From NCBI GenBank assembly GCA_900540475.1, contig UQGG01000014.1, forward strand, positions 72,916 to 136,915: 64,000 bases of DNA, given 5' to 3'. Position numbers and translations under genes: made by a program. A model generated the notes under the pieces. The model saw only the letters and a program-made list of their open reading frames with translations, ran no database searches and was not told the DNA's origin. Positions 34,427-42,400 of this stretch are shown here, piece by piece. Every line of letters begins with the position of its first letter. Within the stretch, counting starts at the first letter, position 1. The DNA is from an uncultured Robinsoniella sp. (GTDB taxonomy: Bacteria > Bacillota > Clostridia > Lachnospirales > Lachnospiraceae).

Positions 34427-35344
34427 ATGAAAAGTATCAGCATCGGAAATGGGAAAATCCAGGTACCGGAAATCGGACTTGGATGTATGAGAATCAAAGA
34501 ATTGAAGACCAGGGAGGCTGTCCGGGAATTGATTGACACTGCAATGGATCAGGGCATTAATTTTTTCGACCATGCAGATATATATGCAGGAGGAGAAGCC
34601 GAGGAAATATTTGGTGATGTGACAGAGCCTGGGCTGCGGAACAAAATGCTGATTCAGACAAAATGTGCAATTCGTCCGGGGTGCTGCTTTGATTTCTCCA
34701 AAGAACATATAATCAGTTCGGTGGAAGGCAGCCTGAAGAGGCTGAAAACCGATTATATCGATATTCTGCTGCTTCACCGTCCGGATACCTTAATGGAGCC
34801 GGAGGAAGTTGCCGGGGCATTTGAGGAGCTGGAGAAGTCAGGAAAGGTCCGCTATTTTGGGGTAAGTAATGAAAACCCATATCAAATGGAACTATTGAAT
34901 AAATACTGCAATCAAAAAATACTGATCAACCAGCTGCAGTTTAGCATTGCGCACTGCGGAATCGTAGATGCAGGGATTAATGTAAATATCCATAACGATG
35001 CAGGAACAAACCGTGACGGTGGTGTACTGGAATACTGCAGATTAAAAGACATCACCATTCAGGCATGGTCGCCGTTTCAATATGGAATGTTTGAAGGCGT
35101 TTTCTTAAACAATGAAAAATTTCCCCTTTTGAATGAGAAGATTGACCGGATGGCAGAAAAATACCAGGTGACAAATAATGCGATAGCAATTGCCTGGATT
35201 CTGCGCCATCCAGCCAAAATACAGGCGATTGTGGGAAGTACGAATAAACAGAGAGTGGCGGATATCTGCAAAGCATCGGATCTTACACTTACAAGAGAAG
35301 AATGGTATGAATTGTATATGGCGGCAGGGAAGAAGCTGCCGTAA
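34427..35344 (+). CDS. Aldo/keto reductase
   Basis: This 305-aa cytoplasmic NADPH-dependent oxidoreductase is resembled most closely by YdhF-type aldo/keto reductases. It is a (beta/alpha)8 barrel with catalytic positions in NFFDHADIYAGGEAEEIFG (Asp and Tyr), IQTKCAI (Lys) and ILLLHRPD (His); the C-terminal cofactor segment contains IVGSTNKQRV. The length is typical. AUG 34427 begins MKSISIGNG and has only a weak AGG site, directly after the structured leader. It is surrounded by sugar genes, so a sugar or sugar-derived aldehyde is the likely substrate, but specificity cannot be read from the sequence. Confidence 0.9.
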   Translation: MKSISIGNGKIQVPEIGLGCMRIKELKTREAVRELIDTAMDQGINFFDHADIYAGGEAEEIFGDVTEPGLRNKMLIQTKCAIRPGCCFDFSKEHIISSVEGSLKRLKTDYIDILLLHRPDTLMEPEEVAGAFEELEKSGKVRYFGVSNENPYQMELLNKYCNQKILINQLQFSIAHCGIVDAGINVNIHNDAGTNRDGGVLEYCRLKDITIQAWSPFQYGMFEGVFLNNEKFPLLNEKIDRMAEKYQVTNNAIAIAWILRHPAKIQAIVGSTNKQRVADICKASDLTLTREEWYELYMAAGKKLP

Positions 35345-35355
35345 ATGTGAAAAGG

Positions 35356-35382
35356 GCGGCTGCAAATATTATATGCAGCCGC
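35356..35382. terminator. Hairpin between convergent aldo/keto reductase and gadB genes
   Basis: GCGGCTGCA (35356-35364) pairs with TGCAGCCGC (35374-35382) around a 9-nt AT-rich loop, 11 bases after one stop codon and 10 before the other. T-runs are short. Confidence 0.7.
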
Positions 35383-35392
35383 TCTGATTGGT

Positions 35393-36802
35393 TTAATGGG
35401 TAAATCCATAGACTTTCGGTTCTGTTTTTTTGCCATGAACAAGGACAGCAGCTTTGTCTAATTCCTGTATGCCTTCTTTCAGATCGCGAATCAGCAGTTC
35501 TGCCATATCATAGTTTAAATCAGCACGGCACACAATCCGCTGGATAATAACGTTCTCCAGATTCTTAGGCAGAGGATAGGTGGGAACCTGCCATCCTCGC
35601 ATGAGCAGGCGGTCGGATAAGTCATAAAGTGTCCACTCACGGTTTTCATCCTCTTTCAGAGTATAGCAGACAACCGGAAGGTCACTACCGTCATGGTAGA
35701 TATGGAAGATGCCGGTTTCTCTTAATTTATCAGCCAGGTAGTGCGCCACGTCTTGAGTCTTTTGCTGGATTCTCCGGTACCCCTCCTTTCCCAGACGGAT
35801 AAAATTGTAGTATTGTCCAATAATCTGGCTGGCGGACCTGGAAAAGTTTAGGGCGATTGTGGGCATCTTGCCCCCCAGGTAATCTACTTCAAAAATTAAC
35901 TCCTCCGGGAGATACTCTTTGCGTTTCCAGAGAACCCATCCGATTCCGGGATATACCAGTCCATATTTGTGGCCGGAACAGTTGATGGAGATAACGTTTT
36001 TTAAACGAAAATCCCAGGGCAGACCCGGATTTACAAAAGGTACAAAAAGACCACCGGATGCAGCGTCTACATGAATATAGACTTTATGTCTGGTTGAGGC
36101 ATTATAAGCTTCCAGTTTCCCGTCGATTGCCTGCATATCGTCAAATTTTCCGGTATAAGTAATGCCCAGGATACCGACTATGCCAATGGTATATTCATCC
36201 ACATATTGAAGTACCGTATCCGGATCTATGCACATACAGCCGGCGTTCATTGGTACCTCCCGCAGCTCAATATCCCAGTATACACAGAATTTCTCCCAGC
36301 ATACCTGATAACCGGAGGAAATCACAAGATTCGGTTTTTTAGAGAGATCAAGTCCAAATTCAGCGGCTCTTTTTCGCCAGCGGAATTTCATTGCCATACC
36401 TGCCAGCATACATGCCTCAGAGGAACCTACGGTGGAGGTGCCGATGGAATCGGCTTCATCAGGAGAGTTCCACAGATGAGAGATCATATTAATGCAGCGG
36501 TGTTCGATTTCTGCAGTCTGCGGGTACTCCGTCTTGTCAATGGCATTCTTCTCAAGGGTTTCGGACATAAGTTTAACGGCTTCTTCTTCCATGTAAGTCT
36601 GGCAGAACGTAGCCAGATTCAATCTTGCGTTGCCTTCGTTCATCAGTTCATCTTTAATCAACTGATAAGCAAGTGCCGGTTCGAGAGGATGATCGCCTAT
36701 TACATTTTTCGGTATGGGGGAATCTGCCTCTAAGGTTCCGAAAAGCGGTGTATCAAAGGAATCCTTAAACGTTTCTCGTTTCTTGTACTGGTCATATAAC
36801 AT
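35393..36802 (-). CDS. gadB: Glutamate decarboxylase
   Basis: This ~469-aa PLP enzyme converts glutamate to GABA and CO2, consuming a proton. Family blocks are visible: the N-terminal ENPLEPALAYQLI-like segment (DHPLEPALAYQLIKDEL), GTSTVGSSEACMLAG, HVDAASGGLFVPF and the PLP-lysine motif SGHKYGLVYPGIGW. The length matches bacterial GadB (~466). AUG 36802 is preferred over the GUG at 36811, because AGGAG lies 8 nt before it and overlaps the GUG option. No glutamate/GABA antiporter lies next to it, unlike the usual acid-resistance pair. Upstream are a good promoter and three phased 20-bp repeats, so it is probably regulated independently of the sugar genes. Confidence 0.95.
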   Translation of the reverse strand: MLYDQYKKRETFKDSFDTPLFGTLEADSPIPKNVIGDHPLEPALAYQLIKDELMNEGNARLNLATFCQTYMEEEAVKLMSETLEKNAIDKTEYPQTAEIEHRCINMISHLWNSPDEADSIGTSTVGSSEACMLAGMAMKFRWRKRAAEFGLDLSKKPNLVISSGYQVCWEKFCVYWDIELREVPMNAGCMCIDPDTVLQYVDEYTIGIVGILGITYTGKFDDMQAIDGKLEAYNASTRHKVYIHVDAASGGLFVPFVNPGLPWDFRLKNVISINCSGHKYGLVYPGIGWVLWKRKEYLPEELIFEVDYLGGKMPTIALNFSRSASQIIGQYYNFIRLGKEGYRRIQQKTQDVAHYLADKLRETGIFHIYHDGSDLPVVCYTLKEDENREWTLYDLSDRLLMRGWQVPTYPLPKNLENVIIQRIVCRADLNYDMAELLIRDLKEGIQELDKAAVLVHGKKTEPKVYGFTH

Positions 36803-36846
36803 GATACTCACTCCTGTTCTATTTTTATTTTATATTGCTAAATTTT

Positions 36847-36960
36847 ATTATATGACATTTTAGAATGAAGTACAATAATCGGGAATTAAGAAAGATGTTG
36901 ATACAGGAATTATTATCAGGGTGCAGGAATCAATACAAGTGTACAGGAATTAATTTCATG
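36847..36960 (-). promoter_or_regulatory. gadB promoter with phased upstream repeats
   Basis: The minus strand has TTGTAC (36870-36875), a 17-bp spacer and TATAAT (36847-36852). Directly upstream are three copies of an (A/G)CAGGAAT-containing unit at exact 20-bp steps (36901-36920, 36921-36940, 36941-36960) and a weaker fourth near 36880. Their position just before the -35 suggests cooperative activator sites on one face of the helix. Confidence 0.65.
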
Positions 36961-36974
36961 GTACGTTTTCCATG

Positions 36975-38402
36975 TTAAAATAAAATCTTTAAGGCATATG
37001 CAAAATTACAGGGTGGCTGATCCGGAAGGGTTACTTCCAAAAAATTCTTTGTTTGAATAAAGTCAAGTCCGAAATCCGTTCCCAGCAGTTGCACCTTTGA
37101 CACTGCTCTTGAACTGCATTTTTTCAGTGCCTTAATATAGAGTTTCCGGTTTTCCGGCCATCCAAAGGTAATGGCATAAACTGCGGAATCATTCTGGGTA
37201 AAGCGAAAGTCTTCGGAGGTAAAGGTGTGATTTCTGATATCAGATGCAAGCCCATCTTCCACCTGGTGATTGATTTTATCAATGTCATAATTTTCGTCCG
37301 CTACAGTGGTGGGACCTTCTGCCGCTGTCAGCCAGGGGCGGGTATAATAGATAGCCTCTCCGTTAACTTTCAGCCAGTCACCAATTTCATGGAGTATGCT
37401 CACTGCATCAGGATGAAAGGATCCATCTGCATTTGGTCCTACATTTAATAATAAGTTTCCGTTTTTTGCCGTGATGTCACAAAGCTGATGGATGATGCTG
37501 CAGGAAGATTTATACTTAGGGTTTTGCACCATGCACCAGGTTATGTTATCTTCCAGCCGGTCATCTGTCTGCCATGGAAAGTTTTTCGCCTGGGAAAAAC
37601 GCCCGCATTCAATATCATAGATTCCAATATCAGCCGGGAAATCTTCCTGCTTATAAGATATGGCAATATCTTTGCTGCTGCAAGTATCATAGTAATGGCT
37701 CACCATCTTATAGCGGTATGCTTCATCGATAATAAAAGAGCGGCTGTCAAAATAGATCAGGTCAGGCTGATAGAGATCTACGACTTCGTTTACCTTATCC
37801 AGCCACATTTGATTAAACTTCCCATCCGGCATGCGGTAAGGGTGATACCGGTTTGTCTCCAGTGGCAGAGCATCCCAGTAATACTGCTCATTGTCGGGGT
37901 TATAGACATCCGCTTCTGCATCGGAAGACATAAACCATCCCCAAAGCCACTGATGGTGAAAGGTGCTCAGTATTTTGATGCCTCTTTTACGGAAAGCATT
38001 GACACACTCTCCGGTGATATCTCGTTTCGGTCCGTAATGAACAGCGTTTACCGGATTGACCTGACTGTTCCACATGGAAAAATTATCAGCGTGTTCCGTA
38101 ACGGGTCCCGCATATTTTGCTCCCGAAGCCACAACCAGATCTGCCCATTCTTCCGGATCAAACTTTTCCCCGGTAAACATCGGGTAAAAATCCTTATATC
38201 CAAAGTCGTGAAGAGAGCCATAGGTTTTTTCATGATGGACATTCTGGGAGAGACCTTTTCCGTACATATTCCTGGAATACCATTCATTCTCAAAAGCCGG
38301 AACACTATAGGGTCCCCAATGGAAAAAAAGTCCGAATTTTGCATCCCGAAACCACTTTGGTGCCTGGCGTTCATAGGGTTTCCAATTTAATTCTGATGAC
38401 AT
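36975..38402 (-). CDS. Alpha-L-fucosidase (GH29), cytoplasmic
   Basis: This ~475-aa glycoside hydrolase has no signal peptide and is predicted to remove alpha-L-fucose from imported oligosaccharides. GH29 features: WFRDAKFGLFFHWGPYSVPAFENEWY, GAKYAGPVTEHADNFSMWNS, STFHHQW and the nucleophile-region DLIYFDSRSF, with the Asp of FDS as probable nucleophile. The LLLNVGPNADGSFHP block is characteristic. AUG 38402 follows GGAGG (38410-38414) at 7 nt; the in-frame AUG at 38423 lacks such a site. It is the last gene of the minus-strand run kinase-regulator-binding protein-esterase-fucosidase. Confidence 0.9.
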   Translation of the reverse strand: MSSELNWKPYERQAPKWFRDAKFGLFFHWGPYSVPAFENEWYSRNMYGKGLSQNVHHEKTYGSLHDFGYKDFYPMFTGEKFDPEEWADLVVASGAKYAGPVTEHADNFSMWNSQVNPVNAVHYGPKRDITGECVNAFRKRGIKILSTFHHQWLWGWFMSSDAEADVYNPDNEQYYWDALPLETNRYHPYRMPDGKFNQMWLDKVNEVVDLYQPDLIYFDSRSFIIDEAYRYKMVSHYYDTCSSKDIAISYKQEDFPADIGIYDIECGRFSQAKNFPWQTDDRLEDNITWCMVQNPKYKSSCSIIHQLCDITAKNGNLLLNVGPNADGSFHPDAVSILHEIGDWLKVNGEAIYYTRPWLTAAEGPTTVADENYDIDKINHQVEDGLASDIRNHTFTSEDFRFTQNDSAVYAITFGWPENRKLYIKALKKCSSRAVSKVQLLGTDFGLDFIQTKNFLEVTLPDQPPCNFAYALKILF

Positions 38403-38550
38403 ATTGATACCTCCAATTTTCATTATACTTAATATTTGCCGTTAAAATTGACACTGAATATAAGATCGCCGTAAATAAAAATCACTGTATGTAAGACTCG
38501 CGGCATACACACCTCACATTCAATAAATCGCCCTTTATACAAAACTGGTT

Positions 38551-39981
38551 TTATACAATTCCGTGTGTTTCCACAGAAAATTGATAAAAAGAAAGCACAG
38601 GAAGATACGTAACTCCATCTACGGGCGGAATAAAACTTGGAACGGGTTTATGGCAGAAGGAAACAAAAGCCTTCCCACGGATTTCCCGGTCCAGGGTAAG
38701 CAGCAGTCCATTGGGAATGCCAGGTGCCAGAATTATGCTGTAAGGTGGAACTTCCCCCAGGCTGTCTTCTATATAAAAGCCGCACTCAGCAGGATTTTGG
38801 CTGTAAAGAAATAAGTTTTTTACCACACCGGAGAATCGCAGCAGTATCTGGTCCACCTGAATCAGTTCCGCACTGTGGATATCCGGTGCCAGAAAAGCCG
38901 GAGCACTGCAAAGCACATGACCGCACAGTTTTGCCATCCGTTCGCCTAAAAGTGTATTGGAAACAGAAGAATTGTGTACGTTATCGGACAGAGAGCAGTT
39001 TAATGTCGGGAGTACATATACATTTGGCATGGAAAGTGCAGTCCTGCGCTGGATTTCCCGGATTACAGCCCAACCTTCCTCATAAGGGGAGTCTATTTCC
39101 CGGTTCAGCTGAAAAGTAAAAAACGGTATTTCATACCCGAGATCGGCTCTTACATTGGAGATAAGCGTATGATATTTCTCCTCATAGACTTCAAAATTTC
39201 CGGAGAGGGTATCCGCACATCCCTGGTACCATAAAATGCCGGCTGGGGCTGCAGTTCCGCTGTCCGGGGTAAGATCTTTGACTTTCCGCATCATATTCCA
39301 ATAGAGTGACCCGGTTCCGTTTTTGTCCCACAGGTCAATGGGAGAGCCGCCCTTTGCACAGACAATCAATCCCACCGGGCAGCCCGAAATCTGCTGAAAG
39401 TGCCTGCCAAATGCGATCCATGGTGAAGTTCCCGACACCCGAAGTTCTGTGTTTGCATTATCATCATCAGCATCGGTAGATTCGTTTAAAGGGTGGGCGG
39501 CCAGAGCCCAGCGGTTATTGTTGCGCAGTACATGAACTCCTAAAGCCGGTGGGTCACCGCCCCAATCCTGACCAAACCCTGCGGCATTTGACTGCCCCGC
39601 TACGAGAAACAGATTTCCAACACCGATGTGGAATCTCACGTCACCGCGGAACATCCAGGTATAGGTCCCATCGGTGCTGGCGGAATCCACTCCGGTTTCA
39701 ATCCGGTATAATCCGCCCTTTGGCAGAGAAAGGGTTATTTCAAAAGTGCCGGTAAAGCGTTCTTCGTCTTCCAATAAAAAGTCCGCAGGTGTCCATGGAA
39801 TTACCGGATAATTATTCTCCTCCTGCATAATGCGCACTACCGGAACGGCGTATTTCACGCCCACGTTCAGGGCGGCTTCCGGTACAGAATAATGTCCTTT
39901 TAGTGTAATGGTACCAGAATCCCCGGTCTTTTGTATAATTGCCCAGTCATCCGGGGCAGATGTTAATATTACTCCTGTCAT
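38551..39981 (-). CDS. Sialate O-acetylesterase-type (SASA) carbohydrate esterase
   Basis: This ~476-aa SGNH-fold esterase removes acetyl groups from sugars. The SASA domain has the nucleophile motif NLFLVAGQSNAAGFG, an IVCAKGGSPIDLWD block, GILWYQGCADT (the usual WYQGE with Cys for Glu) and DNVHNSSVSN (catalytic His region). An N-terminal beta-sandwich (~1-120) precedes it. No signal peptide, so it acts on imported substrate. AUG 39981 gives better spacing to GGAGA than AUG 39984. It starts 11 bases after the binding-protein gene. The true substrate may be an acetylated plant or rhamnose-containing sugar rather than sialic acid. Confidence 0.85.
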   Translation of the reverse strand: MTGVILTSAPDDWAIIQKTGDSGTITLKGHYSVPEAALNVGVKYAVPVVRIMQEENNYPVIPWTPADFLLEDEERFTGTFEITLSLPKGGLYRIETGVDSASTDGTYTWMFRGDVRFHIGVGNLFLVAGQSNAAGFGQDWGGDPPALGVHVLRNNNRWALAAHPLNESTDADDDNANTELRVSGTSPWIAFGRHFQQISGCPVGLIVCAKGGSPIDLWDKNGTGSLYWNMMRKVKDLTPDSGTAAPAGILWYQGCADTLSGNFEVYEEKYHTLISNVRADLGYEIPFFTFQLNREIDSPYEEGWAVIREIQRRTALSMPNVYVLPTLNCSLSDNVHNSSVSNTLLGERMAKLCGHVLCSAPAFLAPDIHSAELIQVDQILLRFSGVVKNLFLYSQNPAECGFYIEDSLGEVPPYSIILAPGIPNGLLLTLDREIRGKAFVSFCHKPVPSFIPPVDGVTYLPVLSFYQFSVETHGIV

Positions 39982-39992
39982 CATAATCTCCT

Positions 39993-41636
39993 TTACTTTA
40001 TATTCAGCATTTCTGCCTGTTTATTTAAATCATCAATGTAGGTTTGTATGCCGTCATTTTCCCAGCGTCTGATAACCTCATGCCACATATCCACAGGATC
40101 CGCTTCCCCAATAATGACTTTGGTGAATTCATCAATCATAGTTGATGTAGAAAATATATCAGACTCTTCTTTGGACATTTGTAAAAAGTCATATGGCCGT
40201 TCCACCATGGTAGTATTTTCCTGATTCCAGTGCAGTGTGCCGTTGGACATCTCCATAATCTTTCTGCCATACCGTTTGTTATTCTGCTCACTGGATACAA
40301 AATCATCATCGGACCCGCCCCAGGATGCCAGACTGGTAAATAAGTTTAAAGAGGGGTATTTTTTGAGCAGCAGCTCGGATACATTTTCACTGGAAGTATC
40401 CAGAAGACAGGTGTATTCCCTGTTCTTTAAGTTATAATCCTCCCCTTCTATGCCAAACCGGGTGAGATACCAGCCCTCCTCGGACAGCAGGTATTCATAC
40501 AGATATAAGATTCGTTCCATCTTCTCCTCATCAACATGAGAAGAAAACAAAGATTCCGACCAGAAAGGAGAGCTGCTGTTACTGTACCGCTTCCCGTCTG
40601 CACATGGGAAAATATTTAAAATGCTCACCGCATCTTCAAAGGGTTCCGTTTCATCGTGATAGTGGTTCCAGTAAGCCTTGATTTCGGAAAGGGCGGCCGG
40701 AGAAGTCTTATATTCCAGCGCACCAAGCTTCCCTCTGGCAAAATCGTAGACAGAATCTACAGTCTTCTTCAAATAAAACTCCGGGTCAAGGCCCCCGCTT
40801 ACATACAATTTCCGATAGGCTTGTACTACATCTTCGAATTCCGGCAGAAGGTAAGAGGGAAGAAACTTTCCGTCTTTTTTTACCCAGGTGTATACATTAC
40901 ATTCCGGTGCAATCCCCAGAATCAGCCACTTTCCAAGCGCGGTGCGATTCCCAACGTTATATCCCAGGGTATCATCCGCACCATTTCCATCCGGATCCTG
41001 CGTTGCAAAGGCAACCGTCATATCAATAAACTCATCCAGACTTTCGGGAGCTTTTAAGCCCAGATTATTCAACCAGTCTTTGCGCACCAGCAGTCCTGCA
41101 TCGGAGGATGATAAATCCATATCCCCAAATGAAGTCCTGGGAAATGTGTATATTTTACCGTCTTTCTGCTCTAAAAAATGCTGCAGGGAGTCAACCGTCT
41201 TTTTTACCTCGGGATAGCCGGAGAGGTCATCGGGCAGAGGTGTGAGCATTTTGCGTGAGATCATATCGGTCAGGGAAAGCGCGTTATTTTCAGAGGTACC
41301 CGTTATTGTAGTTGCGGCAAAGATATCGGGGAGGGAATCCGACACCCCCATAACCAGATAGCGCTCATTATAATCGGACCAGTTCAGGTTAACAGGCTGA
41401 ATCGTCATATTAAACAGATCTTCCAGATAACGCCAGACCCCGTCTTTTTCCTTGCTGTTTTCCATAGCCTGAATATTCCAGAATCCGATGCTGATCTCCA
41501 GGTGCTGGCTTAAATCGGCATTCTTAAGGGACTCCGGCAGCCTCTTTTCAGTTTCTGCCGGTCCGTCTTCCCGACATCCCCAGAGCAGGCATAGGAGAAC
41601 CGCCAGTACAGCTAACATCACAATTTTTATTTTCAT
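39993..41636 (-). CDS. Extracellular solute-binding lipoprotein (CUT1 oligosaccharide type)
   Basis: This 547-aa lipoprotein has a signal peptide and lipobox LLWGC at ~17-21. The body has the type 2 periplasmic-binding fold of LipO/LplA-like proteins (DMTVAFATQDPDGNGADDTLGYN, YLYEYLLSEEGWYLTRFGIEGEDY). The start has GGAGG within the 3' end of the regulator gene and lies 3 bases after its stop codon. It is encoded in one unit with a kinase and regulator rather than with the permeases, so it may deliver sugar to the importer at 44647-46547, act as a sensory partner for the kinase, or both. Confidence 0.88.
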   Translation of the reverse strand: MKIKIVMLAVLAVLLCLLWGCREDGPAETEKRLPESLKNADLSQHLEISIGFWNIQAMENSKEKDGVWRYLEDLFNMTIQPVNLNWSDYNERYLVMGVSDSLPDIFAATTITGTSENNALSLTDMISRKMLTPLPDDLSGYPEVKKTVDSLQHFLEQKDGKIYTFPRTSFGDMDLSSSDAGLLVRKDWLNNLGLKAPESLDEFIDMTVAFATQDPDGNGADDTLGYNVGNRTALGKWLILGIAPECNVYTWVKKDGKFLPSYLLPEFEDVVQAYRKLYVSGGLDPEFYLKKTVDSVYDFARGKLGALEYKTSPAALSEIKAYWNHYHDETEPFEDAVSILNIFPCADGKRYSNSSSPFWSESLFSSHVDEEKMERILYLYEYLLSEEGWYLTRFGIEGEDYNLKNREYTCLLDTSSENVSELLLKKYPSLNLFTSLASWGGSDDDFVSSEQNNKRYGRKIMEMSNGTLHWNQENTTMVERPYDFLQMSKEESDIFSTSTMIDEFTKVIIGEADPVDMWHEVIRRWENDGIQTYIDDLNKQAEMLNIK

Positions 41637-41639
41637 ACC

Positions 41640-42395
41640 TCAATCCTCCCTGTTCCGGTAGGCAGTTGGCGTGATTCCCATGGTCTTTTTAAAAACTTTT
41701 GCAAAGTAAAAGTAATCCCGGTAACCAGTTGTTAATGCAATCTCGGAAACCGGCAGATCCGTATCCTGAAGTAATTTCACCGCATGTTCTATGCGAAGTT
41801 CGGTGAGATAACAGCTAAAGGTCTTGTTCATTTCCTGGTTAAATAACTGGCTGGCATAATTGGGGTTGACGCTGCACTGCTCCGCAATCTGCTGGATGGA
41901 AATACACTCGCTGTAGTGCTGGTGAATATAGGACAGCATACATCTGACAATCCGGTTTTTCACCGGAAATTGATTGAGATTCTCTTCTTTCTGTTCTTTC
42001 TTTTTCTTTTCCATAGAATGGAGAAACTCTACTTTCTCATATGCGCGCAGAATGCTGTCCTGAATTTCCGTAGGGGAAAACGGCTTCAGGCAATAGCCGA
42101 TTGCATTTTGAGTCATTGCTTTTTGTACATAGGCAAACTCTGCGTGTCCGCTTATGATGGTAAAAACAGTATCCACCTTTTCCAGGTTTGCTGCCTGCAG
42201 CAGTTCCAGACCGCCAAGGCCCGGCATTTTTATGTCTACAAATGCCAGGTCAGGCCGCTGGTCCAGAATTAACGAAAGCCCCGTTACGCCGTTATACGCT
42301 TCCCCGATAATTTCAAAGTAATCCTGGTTAATCAGTAGCGCCCGCAGACTTTTGATCACCCATTTTTCATCATCAATAATGACTGCTCTGTACAT
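41640..42395 (-). CDS. Short YesN-type response regulator (receiver plus AraC domain)
   Basis: This 251-aa regulator has a receiver domain (1-~120) with DDEKWVIKSL, phospho-Asp in LAFVDIKMPG and CLKPF. A short linker leads straight into the AraC pair (IQQIAEQCSVNPNYASQLFNQ; IALTTGYRDYFYFAKVFKK; ITPTAYR). It lacks the ~250-residue middle region of the two YesN proteins at 18467-21551. It starts 5 bases after the kinase gene with AGGAG. Likely targets are both arms of the divergent locus at 38-56 kb. Confidence 0.92.
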   Translation of the reverse strand: MYRAVIIDDEKWVIKSLRALLINQDYFEIIGEAYNGVTGLSLILDQRPDLAFVDIKMPGLGGLELLQAANLEKVDTVFTIISGHAEFAYVQKAMTQNAIGYCLKPFSPTEIQDSILRAYEKVEFLHSMEKKKKEQKEENLNQFPVKNRIVRCMLSYIHQHYSECISIQQIAEQCSVNPNYASQLFNQEMNKTFSCYLTELRIEHAVKLLQDTDLPVSEIALTTGYRDYFYFAKVFKKTMGITPTAYRNRED

Positions 42396-42400
42396 GATGG

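Noticed and set aside
34286..34777. Minus-strand open frame of 163 codons over the aldo/keto reductase 5' end
   Set aside because: It lies across the structured leader and a clear aldo/keto reductase on the other strand, has no ribosome site, and its translation shows no domain pattern.
38724..39119. Plus-strand open frame opposite the SASA esterase
   Set aside because: Low-likelihood composition, and the minus-strand esterase has clear catalytic motifs here.
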